Notes under the pieces: generated by a model
What the model was told of the DNA's origin: nothing
Database searches by the model: none
What the model saw: only the letters and a program-made list of their open reading frames with translations
In this document: piece by piece, positions 47,930 to 59,582 of the stretch
How the letters are laid out: each line of letters opens with the position of its first letter
Position numbering within the stretch: position 1 is the stretch's first letter
Position numbers and translations under genes: made by a program
Assembly (NCBI GenBank): GCA_951799445.1
Contig: OX637288.1
Span: 33,459,288-33,523,287 of the forward strand
DNA length: 64,000 nt
Origin: Pseudisothecium myosuroides
Lineage: Eukaryota > Streptophyta > Bryopsida > Hypnales > Lembophyllaceae
Direction of reading: 5' to 3'

Positions 47930-48710
47930 TTGAAGAAACGATTTTTATATATACCGTACATAAATTCTAGACCCTTTGTAATTGTTGCATATGGTACCTA
48001 ATTGTCTTTGAAAATCAATATCTAAGAATTTTTTTTTAAATTCTACCAAAAAAAATTGACCCTTCCTAATTTTTGCTTCCAGTACCTAGAAATTTCAAAA
48101 ATCAACATTGAAGAAACAATTTTAGAACATCTACCAAAAAGATTTGACCCTTCCAAGGTTTTGCATATAATATCCAAAAGTCTTGAGAATCAACATTTAA
48201 GAAATGATTTTAGAATAGGTACCCAAAAAAATTGACCCTTCCTAATTTTTGCATACGATATCTTGAAGTCTCGAAAATCAACATTGAAAAAACGATTTTA
48301 GAACATCTACCAAAAAGATTTGACTCTTCCTAATTTTTGCACATAACATCCAAAAGTCTTGAGAATTAATGTTTAAGAAACAATTTTAGAATATCTACCA
48401 AAAAAATTTGACCCTTCCTAATTTATGGTACTTAAAAGTATCAAAAATCAATATTGAAGAAATGATTTTAGAACATCAACCCAAAAATTTGACCCCTCCT
48501 AACTTTGCATATAGTACTCTAAAGTCTTGAAAATCAATATTTAAAAAATGATTTTAGAATATCTACCAAATTGTTTTGAACCTTCCTAACTTTTGCATAG
48601 CGTATCCAAAAAACTTGAAAATCAATATTCAAAAAACGGTTTTAGAATATATACCAAAAAAACTTTGACCCTTCACAACTTTTGCATTTGATATCCAAAT
48701 GTCACGTTCT
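47930..48710. repeat. Minisatellite, unit about 87 bp, eight diverged copies
   Basis: The sequence TTTGACCCTTCCTAA (or a variant) recurs at about 48055, 48140, 48230, 48318, 48408, 48488, 48575 and 48664. Each is followed by TTTTGCAT, ATCCAAAAGTCTTGA and AATCAA-ATT-AAGAAA-GATTTTAGAA. Non-coding. Confidence 0.88.
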
Positions 48711-51090
48711 TTGGTGCATTGGAACCTCCTTTTCCTTACCAAGAAGAGAATATGAAAATCTAACCAATCTATTAATAGTAAATAGGTGCATTAGGTAGAA
48801 GTGGTTGTTCGGAAGGCACTCATCTTATTCAATGAATTCAAAGAAATAAACTTAGGCAATCCTTTGGTTCTATACTGACACCCAGAACTTATTTGCTTTG
48901 TTCTCTTGTAATTTTTGTCACTAGTTTTTCAATAACGATCTCCTATAAAACACTACTTTCAACAACAATTTCATATCCAGCTCACCTAGAGTAACTAATA
49001 CGGCATAGGTGAAACTGACAAATAAATCAATATGGATGCGTTGTATGCACATTAGAGGCAAATCTTTCAGCTGAAGGTGTTTGTTCTACAATAAGGCAAA
49101 AATATTCTTTGTGCAAGTGTGCATGGGTTGTTTACATACCTTAAATTTTTTGAAAGAATCGAAGAGGTTGGATATCTTTGATGGAGAATGCTTTCCTCTT
49201 GAACCTCGTGAAGACATATCCAATCTGCACATCAAGTTTAATTTCCAAAAGGTGAATGCATGATCGAAACACATCTCATGAAGGAAATCAGAACCTCAAT
49301 CCGTACAACAAAAACAAACAGTTCAACCATACACTCATACTAACTAATCCATACCGATAATATTCCTAGCTAGTTTTTCGTTTTTCACTTGCTGCTAAGA
49401 TTAGGGACTTCATTGGAGACTTAAATTGTGTTTATTAAGCGTGTCAATTTTGATGCTAGCTAACTGTTCATCTTCTGTAACGCGGAAGTTAGCTATTCAT
49501 CTTCTGTAAGTCGGCACCAATCGGAGTTGAAGAATTGAACAACGCGGGACCGACTCCAAAGTACTGATGTAAAATAGTCGAATTTTTGGTTGACTTTGTT
49601 TTTTAGATGGGAAGGGCCATATTCTTGGTTGGCCATTCCCCAAGCATATCGGTAGTTTTAGTAGTCGCACATTCATAGTGGACTGTCGCTTTTTGGCCTG
49701 TTGGTTACCATCTAACGTTGAGGTTGTTGAGTGGTCAACTTCTTGATCAAAATAATAGAGTGTCAACAATTGTAAATAAATGAAACAAAATAGCTGAGGA
49801 AAAAAAAACGTTCCATTCGATAAGGACGCTGTGAGCTCCCAATTCGTCACTTGGGACTCATAGTCTTCTTTTTTCCTAAATTGTGCAATTTAAGTCATAA
49901 TTATATACAAAAAGCCCTAAAAAGAGTGTAAAACCAAAATGGGCATGTTACATACCAATATGCCCTTTGGTCCTAAATAGCCTTTTCTCCTTAGAATAGC
50001 CCTAAAACCCACTTGTAAATAGGTTAGAACCACAGAAGTAGTGGGAACTAGCAGGTTTGAAGGTTCTTACCCAAAATAGCCTAGAATCACGATGCATGTG
50101 ACCCGGCTTGGCTAAATTGGTCTGAAGGAAGTCTAGGAAGATTCTTAGATAGATTCCCCAAGAGAGGTTTCAGTTTCCCCATCCCATCGACAAATAGTAG
50201 AAACTCCAATTTTTAGCTTGCAGGTGTTATTTTCTCAAGACAGGCCACTGGAGGAATCTACGGTCACCAGATTGTGATCTTGGGTCGGAACCATACCGGG
50301 AAGTCAAAAGTGAAATCCATTCGCCAAGATTCTCCCGTATGCGGAAGATTCCCTGACTGCCGGTAAACCAACGGAGGTATCTTTTTGCCCTCCGTATCAA
50401 GACATGCAAGATCAAGATGTGAACTTTCAAATCTCTTGGGAAACTCCATGAAAGGTTCCCCAAGAAGTTTCGGAATTTTCTGGATTGAAGAAGTACCCCT
50501 TCCGGACGGTCAACCGCCTAAAACCACGATGGGAAACTCACGATAATTACCCAGGTGGCGGTAAAATCTCACTAAAAATTAAGTTAGCTTCTTTTATGTT
50601 AATAACGCGCCCCGACAAGTTTCATGGTGTTTCGATAGCGGGAGACGGCCGAGTCACCGACATTCCTTCGAATTATCCACGTGGCGGGATTTACGTGGAG
50701 TTGACCGGCATCCCGGGAGCACACAAAGTCAGAACGAAGTCAACGAAGGGTCTTTTCTTATTCCCTAAGACCTCCCAAACCACCTTGGCTAGTCACCTTT
50801 GTCAGAAAAGGTAACCTCCAAAAAGTAGATTTTTACCTCTTTTACTGACTCCAATTGGCGATAGTTTACGGTGGGATTTTGGGGTTGGAATAGGGGGCCG
50901 CAGACTTTAGGACTAAAAATGGCTTTCTGAAGCCAATGGCGCAATTGATTTTCAATTTGGAGTTGATCTCCAATAGTTAGAGTGTTGGACCAGCGTAAAC
51001 CCAAACTACGTGAAAATCCTAAAGATAAGGATGAAAATCCAAGTTTATAGGGTTACCTAGGTTAAACGAGAGGAGGCGAGGGCCTTGGAA
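48711..51090. other. Spacer with mixed composition, no gene recognised
   Basis: Frames at 49081-49263, 49497-49850, 50227-50463 and 50485-50814 show no family features. Base composition rises from about 49.9 kb. Retroelement LTR material was considered but not supported. Confidence 0.4.
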
Positions 51091-51094
51091 AACC

Positions 51095-51104
51095 TATAAA
51101 AGGG
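51095..51104 (+). promoter_or_regulatory. Candidate TATA box (TATAAAAGGG)
   Basis: TATAAAAGGG in a moderately GC-rich context, with a pyrimidine-rich CTCTCTCAAACC about 20-30 bp downstream where a start site would be expected. The downstream frame at 51149-51343 is not convincing, so this may be the promoter of a non-coding transcript or of an unrecognised LTR. Confidence 0.35.
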
Positions 51105-51670
51105 ACCTCATTTCTCTCTCAAACCACCCCCATTCATGTTTTGGATCCGTGGGTCCAACTTATGTTGGATTTTTTGGCGATTTTAGCCAAAGGCATTTCC
51201 ACGGTGTTTTGAGCACGTGGTGCTCTGTTGTTGTTCTATTTTCAGCTTTTGAAGGTCTTGGGGGTCCTTCTTCCTTTGTGTTTATGAGCTTTGAGTGGTC
51301 TTGGGTATTATTTGGCTTATTTTTTAGTCACTTTGGTCATTAACTTGTCAGTTGAAGTTCTTTGCTTGAAAGCACTAACTTGCTTGGAAGTTCTTTGAGT
51401 TTTGTCCTAATCCTAAAGCTCCCCCCTCCGTGCCTTGGCTCTGTCGCCCACTGGGGGGTCTTTAGTGTTTAAGGATTGCGTTTTCCAAACCGCCCGTGTC
51501 CGTATTAACCTCCGAGTGCTTCTTCCTTAGTCGGGGACCTCTTTTTGCTCTCTCTAAGAGCCCTTGGTGTGTGTTCCTTCCTCCCGTACGGTAGAGTTGT
51601 GGGCCCTCCGAGGGTCGTTATGTTCTAACGGTTTAGGTCCTTCTTTGAAGTTGGTTGTTGACGTGTGGCT
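51105..51670. other. GC-richer spacer, no gene recognised
   Basis: The 65-residue frame at 51149-51343 begins soon after the candidate start site but has no recognisable motif. The rest lacks long frames. Confidence 0.4.
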
Positions 51671-51830
51671 TCCCCCTTAGACGGCGAAGCTTTGATTCTA
51701 CAGCTACCTAAGTCTTAGAGGAAGTGTTAAAAATCGGTTAGACGGCGAAGCTTTGAACTACCCCGTGTTCTCGAAGTCTTAGAGTTGGTGTTAAAACCAA
51801 CTCGACGGCGAAGCTTTGATCCCCCCCCGG
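51671..51830. repeat. Three tandem units of about 62 bp
   Basis: GACGGCGAAGCTTTGA begins at 51680, 51741 and 51804. Each unit also has AGTCTTAGAG and GTGTTAAAA with variations. Confidence 0.8.
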
Positions 51831-52195
51831 AAGTTACGTACAAGGTTTAGTTTCCAAAACCTCTTGGAACTAATTCAAGGTTTAGTCTCCAAAATCCCCC
51901 TACGGGCTTAGTCCGAGTTACTTTTTAATCCAGTTTAACTTTGCCTTGTGGGGAGCTCGGCTAGCACGCCTGGGCCCTCCCTAAAACCCCAGCCAGCCGA
52001 AGCCCCAGCCCCCAACAGACCGGGCCACCGCAGTAGCTGGGCCACCGCAGCGCTGGGTACTGCAGCAGCCAGGCCGTAGGCCAAAGTTTTTGGTCTTTTC
52101 TCTTTCTTTTTTTGTCCTTTTTCTTTTGGTAGTCTAGGTTCTAGAGAAGAAAAGAAAAAGGATTGATAAAGAAGGAGGGGGGTTAAGGCTAGAAT

Positions 52196-52345
52196 CCAAA
52201 TAGTAGAAGTAGAAATTAGCAAAGTAAAAGTAGGATTTAGCAAAGTAGAAGTAGAAATTAGCATAGTAGAAGTAGAAATTAGCAAAGTAGAAGTAGAAAT
52301 TAGCAAAGTAGAGGTAGAAATTAGCATAGTAGAAGTAGGAATTTA
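52196..52345. repeat. 21-bp minisatellite
   Basis: About seven tandem copies of a unit like AGTAGAAATTAGCAAAGTAGA, with AAAG/ATAG variation. Frames read as Tyr/Phe-rich or Ser/Thr-rich repeats, which I take to be composition effects. Confidence 0.85.
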
Positions 52346-52349
52346 GCAA

Positions 52350-55271
52350 AAGGACGTGTAAGACAAGATGTTGTAGGGTTGGGAAAGGAACTCGTGTTGA
52401 AGCACCAAGTAACTTGCAAACTCACACAATCACTCCACGCACAACTCACCCAAGCTCTCTACACACCATAACCAAAAACCTTGAGCATTACGAACAAGGA
52501 GGAAGATGAAATAGGAGAGAAGCATGCTAGTGGATGGATTAGGGGAAATCTCAACTAACAAATTTGGACCATTGAGAGAGCGAGCATAAGAGTAAAAAAG
52601 AGCGTGCCCTTGGGGTGTAAGAGAAAGGTCAACGCGTAAGCACTTGGGAAGACCAAGGCGTAAGGGGTGAAGTCAAACGCGTAAGAACTTTGGAAGGCAA
52701 AGTCGGTTGGTGTAAGAAGGGGTGGAAAGAAGGAGAAGAAAGAAGTCTCACCGCATCTACCACTTCGTTCCAAAATCTTCTCCAATTCAAGAATCACTCA
52801 AGGAGCCAAGAATCCAAGAGGAAGGGACATGGCCGAGGGGGGGAACCTCAACCATTTGATCCAGGACCTCCAATATGAGGTGGGCCCCTAAAAACCCCAC
52901 TCTTCTTTGTTAAAATTCGTCTTATTTCAGGTAATTAGAGAAGAAGGCCGAAAGCTAGAGTAGCATAGACCATAGGTCAGGTCAGATTTAGGTTAGGAGG
53001 AAGAAAGAAGGGGTCTAGGGGTTTCCAAAAACCTAAAACATGTCCAAATCCGAGCTAAAACGAAGGAGTTATGAGCGGATGAAGTTAGGGAGTTATATTG
53101 GATGAAACCTAACAAATTTCATCCAAGAGGAACAAGAAAGCTAACATAAAAAGAGGGATTAATTTAGGAACCAAAAGTTAAATTAGAATTTAGTTTTGAA
53201 ATTAAGGCTAGCCATAATTAGCAGATGAAGTTTGAAGGACCGATTAGCGGTCAAACTTCATCCATGGATAACTTTTGATAGGAAACCCCAAATCTAATGT
53301 GGTTAGTCAAAGTAGAAAGCTAAAATCAAGATCTCCTCGGAACAAGTCTTAAGTTCTAAGGTTAGTACATTGGTAACCACTCTTAAGATCCTTAAGTAAG
53401 ATTAGAAGGCGGATTAGGAACTTTTAAGATTAAGTTTAGGTTAAGTATAGATTTAGAACGTCTTAGAACAAGTTTAGGGTAACCCAAAACTAAACCCAGC
53501 TTAAGGAAATACCTAAACCCCAAGCAGTTAAGAAGGGATGAAGTCCGGAACAAGTAATGGATGAATCCTAGAAGATTTCATCCATTTGAGTCAAGACTTG
53601 GTAATTAGGTTAACCTTAGGGGGTCAGGCTCATAGCCCAAATCCCAAGTCAAATCGAAATTCGGAGTCCATAGAAAAGCATGGATGAAGTTTGAGGAACC
53701 GAGTAGCGGTCAAACTTCATCCGTCCATAACTTTCTCTAGGAGAGTCCAAATCAAACAAGTTTTATACTTTTAGAAATGGCATGAGGTACTCTTCTATTT
53801 AGGATAGATAAGTTTAGACTAAGATTAACTCTTCTCCCAAACCACCAAGCCCTTTTAGGCTTTGATTCAGACTTAGTTGTTATAGCAATTCCAATTAGGG
53901 TGTTGTTTTGTTTTCTTCATTATCTAAATTAGCGAGTCTTAGGAGCATAGAAAAGATCCATTGCTTGGAAGGCAGAATTGATTGGCACTAGACACCCATA
54001 GATCGAGTCAAAACGGTTATTTACCGAGAGTCTAGTTGTGCTCGCTTCTTTACCAAGGGTGGGTAAACAAGCGCTCACAGACGCCAGCAAGTATCTTTGT
54101 CACCTTTGAAATGAAAACTTCCATAGTCATTCCGGTCATCTTATCTTTATTTGACAAGTGAACTAAGGATACTCTTATAGAAGTCGAGAGGTCCGGAATT
54201 AATTGTCTAATATGATGAGTTCGTGATAACCTTGATTCACTGCAAACTCCGATTGACTAAAGAGATTGAAACACGATCAAGGCACCCAAATCTATATGAT
54301 ACGGAGTACATAACAATGAAACGTCAAATTCACCACCAATCGGAAGCATAGTTGACTAGCTAAAACCACCTGCATTGTAAACCTTTAATTTGCTAATATT
54401 TTTGCCACAACATTTTTTCAAAATTTGCAGAAGAGGATTTGTTCTCTGGGCCGAAAGAAGTTGATACTCTTGTTTGAGAGAAGAAGTTGTTTTTTGGGCT
54501 TTATACTCTTGTTCGAAATTTGCAGAAGTTATTTGATATAGGATTTGTCACCACTCCCTGTCACCACAAATGAAACTGAATTCCAAACTCCATCTCAAAA
54601 TATACGGAAGAAAAACAAAAAATCCAGCCCACCCAAACAGTTCTAAATCACAGCCAAAGAGGGGATAGACTTCCTGTTTTTTGGGATGAAATCAAGGCAC
54701 GCGGTGAAGGTGGGAGAACAATTCTTGAAATTATGGAGTCCTTCTGGCCCACGCACATGCCTTGGGCCACACTACGTTGGCACCAACGTGGCCACTTCTT
54801 ACGCTGGAGCCACAGAAGGAAGAGCGGAAATTCACAGAACCATTGGCTAGCGGTGCTTGTTGAAAATGGTAAGGGCATCTCCACAGGTACACTCTAAACA
54901 GTCCCTTCAAAGGGTTTTCTATGCCTTCAAGAAAAACAAGGACCAACCAGTTGTAGCCTATCATTGTTTTCAACACTAGTCACTGAAAGATTTTGTCACC
55001 ACACTTGAAGCTCCCGTCCCTCACACATTTGACTCCAAGCACGGCACTGACGAGAAGACCGAGTCACAACACATATTCCAATGGCGCCGCATGGGGGGCA
55101 TAGTTCGGACAGGAAGAGCAGCTGCCCACCGAGCGAGGCGCAGTAGGTGTTTTTCCAACCAAAGCAGCATAGTTTCAAGCTCAAGTGGGCGGATTTCAGG
55201 GCGTTGGAAGCTTGGACAATCGTGGAGTGGGGTCCTAGGCCACGCACGGCCCTGGTAGGAGGTCGCAGGCC
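52350..55271. other. Spacer with two copies of a 40-bp hairpin, no gene seen
   Basis: At 53224-53263 and 53682-53722 there are near-identical hairpins with the 13-bp stem GGATGAAGTTTGA/TCAAACTTCATCC (the first copy lacks the outer G) and an inner CCG-N-CGG core. GGATGAA and TTTCATCC pairs also recur near 53077-53130 and 53537-53585. No coding region, RNA gene or element boundary was identified. Confidence 0.5.
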
Positions 55272-57203
55272 ATGGGTGTGGGATTGGAGGGGTTGGGTGT
55301 TGGATTTGAGGGACTGGGTGTGGGATCGCAGAGTTTAAGATATTTGCAAAGCCAATTTGCAAGCGGACAGAGCTTGCAAGGGTTTTTGATACCCAATTCC
55401 AATGGCAATTGTGCGCAGGTGCAGGGAGTACTAGCTCTTGATTCTACTTCGCAATGGCTGTCGTCTGAGAGAATTGTTCAGAGAGCAGAAAAGGAAGTTT
55501 TAGGGTTTAGGGGGGCTGAGGGGATAGAGAGGGGCAACAACAAGGGCAAGAATTTTAGCCATGAGGAAGAAAAACAGCTAACACGTAGCGTTCTAGCAAT
55601 AAGTCAGGACCCAATTTGTGGAAATCTCGGTGGAAATCAACAGAAAGCAGGCACTTTTTGGCAACGCATTTTCACACATTACAATGAAAATAAGCCAGGA
55701 GATTTTAGACCAGCCAAATCATTAGAGAGTAAATGGGATTTGGTTAAACACGACATCACTCGTTTTGTGTCCTTATATTTGCAAATTGTGTCATTGCATC
55801 CCACTGGAACTTCTAAAGAGGACCTACTGCACATGGCAAAAGAGCTGTCCTACACCAAGCATCGTCAAAATTTGGATTTCATATATGAACATTGTTGGCT
55901 TCTTGTCAAAGATTATCTAAGTGGGCATCTAATTGGAGTTCAATGAAGTCCCCCACGGCAAGCAAAAAGAAATCACAGCATTCAGACCACAAATCCCAAA
56001 CTCCATCTAGCGAATCTATTTTAGGGTGTGGGGGGATGTTGAAGTTGCAAGCAATGACATCAATCAAATCCTTGGAGAACGTTCCATAGGCACAAAAGCA
56101 GCAAAGGAGGTGTTGCAGGAAACCAAGATGAAAGATTGATTGGCGTATGCCCAAGTGAAGGCAACAACAGAATTGACTGCGGCCACCAAGCAAAAGAAAA
56201 AAAATTTGGAAGATTGAAACATGCTCTTCCTCATGACAACCCCGAGTTCAAAAATTGAAGCACCTGCGGCCCAAAAATACGTGAGACTTCGACAAGAAGA
56301 GGAGCTCGTGAAGTTGCAGTTGAGACTTGAAACAAACAAACTAGCTATCGCAAAAATGAAAGCTCAAACTGCAGCTACTGAAAGGGAAGAGAGGGTGAGA
56401 GTTTCTACAGAGGATGTTGATAGAGAAGAAAGGCGTCGGCAAATGGGGAATGAGCGGCTACAAATCCCACTACAGGATAGATTTGTTGGCGGCCACCAGG
56501 GAGGTCAAAGTTTTCACAGCAGCTTCACAGGGACTAAAGAACAGCATCGGCAGAAACGTCATTGGGTAAGGATAGTATTTTTGACTTCGTTATTGCAGAA
56601 AACCTTTCCAGCTTTTCCTTTGTTGCTATTCAATTTGTTGCTTAATTTGGTATGGAACTTACATGCGTTGCTCCATGTTGTCAATTTGTTTGTTGGTGGT
56701 TGTGTGCCCATGGATGTGCATCAATTTTGGAAAGGGTTTGTCCAATTTGGTCTGATCATTTTGTCTCCTAATGTTGGAATGTTTCTGTGCAGAGCGAAAT
56801 TTCAAGAAGGGCTTTCAAATTTAGTGGAAGATTTGGGCCTATTCTTCAATCAAATGAACAGCCTCAAAGTAAATCCACTCCAACACCGTTTGGATTCATG
56901 TCACCAAGTGGGATTGTTGATGGCATTGCAGGCAGCCAAGGGTCTAGTAGTTTCAACACGACATTGGATGGTGGCGGGGGGTGGAATTTGAACTCCAAGG
57001 TCCAGTTTGATAGGGAGGGTAGGCATGATACAGTAGACTTAGGTGATGACTCGGATAGTGATTGGGACACCGTGGATGAAGTTGAACCGAACATGCCAAC
57101 TTCATGGCATGTATTGGGACAACAAGGTGAAGAGTTAGAGAGTGAAGGATGTAGTGGTATAGACATAGATTTGACCTTGAATGGTCCAACCTACTCTCAT
57201 TGA
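55272..57203 (+). pseudogene. NAM-like / PIF-Harbinger ORF1-type protein, broken
   Basis: Two exons are inferred: 55272-56565 (donor GTAAGG) and 56793-57203 (acceptor TGTGCAG). The first encodes a Gly-rich N-terminus, a Myb/trihelix-like domain (residues about 98-220, with DPICGNLGGNQQKAGTFWQR and CWLLV), then, in two other frames, SIGTKAAKEVLQ and a Glu/Arg/Lys-rich helix (VRLRQEEELVKLQLRLETNK). This order is that of plant 'glutathione S-transferase T3-like'/NAM-associated proteins, many of which are ORF1 partners of PIF/Harbinger transposases. Defects: frame changes near 55946 and 56040, and TGA at 56137-56139 and 56215-56217. The C-terminal exon is acidic and Ser-rich with no known domain. 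No Harbinger transposase is visible in the window. Confidence 0.7.
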
Positions 57204-58116
57204 TAGTACCTTCACTACCTTAGAGGTAGAATGATGTGATATGGATATACATTTTTTCCATTGATTTCATATTTTGCATCATACTATATATGTTTGGCTT
57301 TTTTAGTCTTCCATAAATCAAATTTCTGTGGTGTGCAATTGTAATGAAGCATAGCCAATTGGGTTTCCAATTATATTTAAGTATTTACTTGATTCCACTT
57401 TTATATTTAATCTAAACTTTTGATTTGGCCTTTTAAAGAAAAGTTTTATTATCTATATTTGTTGTGAGCATTTCTAGTCTTCCACTCCAAATCTTTTTGG
57501 CTTGTGTACTTCTAATAAAGCATACTAATTTTGGGTTTATAAAACAGTACCAAGTTTGGGTGGAATAAATCTCTATTTCCTTCATGGCAAGTTGTCTCTT
57601 CCATTTTGAGACCGGGATGAAATTTACACTTAAATTTTTTGTTGAGGCCTCACCAATTCACCAAGAAGACATTTAAACTTACAATTTAAAGTTAAAACTC
57701 ATCAATTGTCCACAAAGAGATTTAAATTTCAGATTTTTTTGTTCTCGGTTCCATTTTGAGACCAAGAAGAGATTTGAATTTTTTTTTCTTGGTCCCATTT
57801 AGGGACCAAGAAGAGATTTAAACTCTTTTTAGTTTTTTCATGGACTTATCAATTGACCAAGAATCAACTTAAACTTTCAATTTGAAATTAGGACTCATCA
57901 ATTGACCAAGATAGTGGAGACAATATGAGAATAGAGTGAGTTTGTTTGGATTTTAAATCCCTAAACCAAAATAGTACTCTTTTCCAATATGAATTCATTA
58001 TATATAGATATTTCAAGTTTCATATTTATTGTAATTCATATTTGAAAAGAAAATACTATTTCGATTACTTTTGATTTGAATTCCATTAAAACATGAAAGT
58101 GTATTGAGGTGTATTG
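57204..58116. other. AT-rich spacer with short repeated phrases, no gene seen
   Basis: CCAAGAAGA-ATTTAAA and ACTCATCAATTG-CCA recur several times between 57640 and 57915, including the palindrome CTTGGTCCCATTTAGGGACC. Nothing coding. Confidence 0.5.
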
Positions 58117-59487
58117 AGGTGGACCTCAACCCACCTCAACACACTCAATTTAGTTTTTATTTTGATCCCAATTCAAATACAAAAAAGTATAAGTGTGTCG
58201 AGGTGGGTTGAGGTCCACCTCAACCCACCTCCACACACTTTTTAGTTTTTATTTTGATCCCAATTCAAATACAAAAAAGTATAAGTGTATTGAGATGGAT
58301 TGAGGTCCACCTCAACACACTTTTTAGTTTTTATTTTGATCTCAATTCAAATACAAAAAAAGTAAAAGTGTGTTGAGGTAGGCTTGAGGTCCACCTCAAC
58401 ACACCTCAACACACATTTGAGGGAGCATTTTGATTTAGATTTGATACAAAAAGTAAACTAGGTGAATGCCAAAAAATAATAGGTGAATGCCTCAATGCTC
58501 CGTCAAACCATTTTGAGGTAGCTTTGAGATCCACCTCAATGCTCCAACTGGCTTTGAGGTCCACCTCAAACTAGTTCGAGATAGCTTTGAGGTTAACCTC
58601 AATGCTCTTTCAATACCATTTTTTATTATTTTTTGAAATCCAATTTTTAAAAATTAATTTTTTTAGTATTGTACAAAGATTTTGTTAATGTCTTATTTTT
58701 CAATTCTATTTTTTTTTATGAATTTCAACAATTTTTCAAAAATAAAAATAAATTAATTAAAAAGTCATTTTTAAATGGCATTGTGTGCCTTGCTACATGA
58801 CCTAGTCATTAAAATTAGATTGGGGCCTAGAGAAGGCCTCTTTTCTTTGAAAATTTGTGAATAACAATAAATATTAAATATTAAATAAATTTTTATTTTT
58901 TTCAAAAATAAATAATTAAAATCAATGTTTGCAAACTAATGCTTACTAACTAGTTAATGCAAAGTAATTAGTTAAGGTCAATAAACTAGTTGCTGCCAAG
59001 TAACTAGTTCATGCCAAATAACTAGGGTTTGCAAACTTGACTTGGCATTATTTGCCAAGACAAATTTTATGAGTATTTTGAAGAAAGAGAGCTTATTATA
59101 GTGATTTTACTTTGCTATAGTGCTCTACATATGTATTAATGCTTGAGTTTTTTTTGTGTACTTGTACTCTTTGATTTTTCCAAAGTGTAAGACTATTTAA
59201 ACAACAAAAATTTATAATTTTTGATCAATAATATTTGAAAGTTGATAGAAAAAGAATATTTGATTGTAAGCAACAAGTGCATGCACACTATTTTTCATAA
59301 AATTAAATAGGATAGATTAATATTTATAAAATATAAACTATATGATAATATAAATTAAAAAAGGCATAAAATTAATGATAAAATAAAAGTATTTATACAA
59401 AATTATAAATGATTTTGAAGTAAATAATAATAATAAATAAAATGTTATTATTTAAAAAAATTGCATATAATAATATTAAAAATAGAT
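58117..59487. repeat. Left arm of a large inverted repeat (about 1.37 kb)
   Basis: Pairs with 62638-64000 on the opposite strand. Near-identical blocks include CCTTGCTACATGACCTAGTC, GGGGCCTAGAGAAGGCCTC and TGCCAAGTAACTAGTT. The outer 300 bp holds four units of about 85 bp, each with a palindrome of the type GTTGAGGTGG-...-CCACCTCAAC. High arm identity suggests a recent insertion or gene conversion. The true outer end may lie slightly left of 58117. Confidence 0.92.
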
Positions 59488-59582
59488 GTTCAAAAAGTAT
59501 ATATTGGATACTGTTGTGTAGAATTATCTTTTTAATATGGAAGATTTAAAAACAAAAAGTTTTGTAAACCATGTTATAAGTA

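Noticed and set aside
49500..54000. LTR retrotransposon
   Set aside because: A TATA-like box and raised G+C suggested an LTR, but there is no direct long terminal repeat, primer-binding site, polypurine tract or gag-pol sequence in the window.
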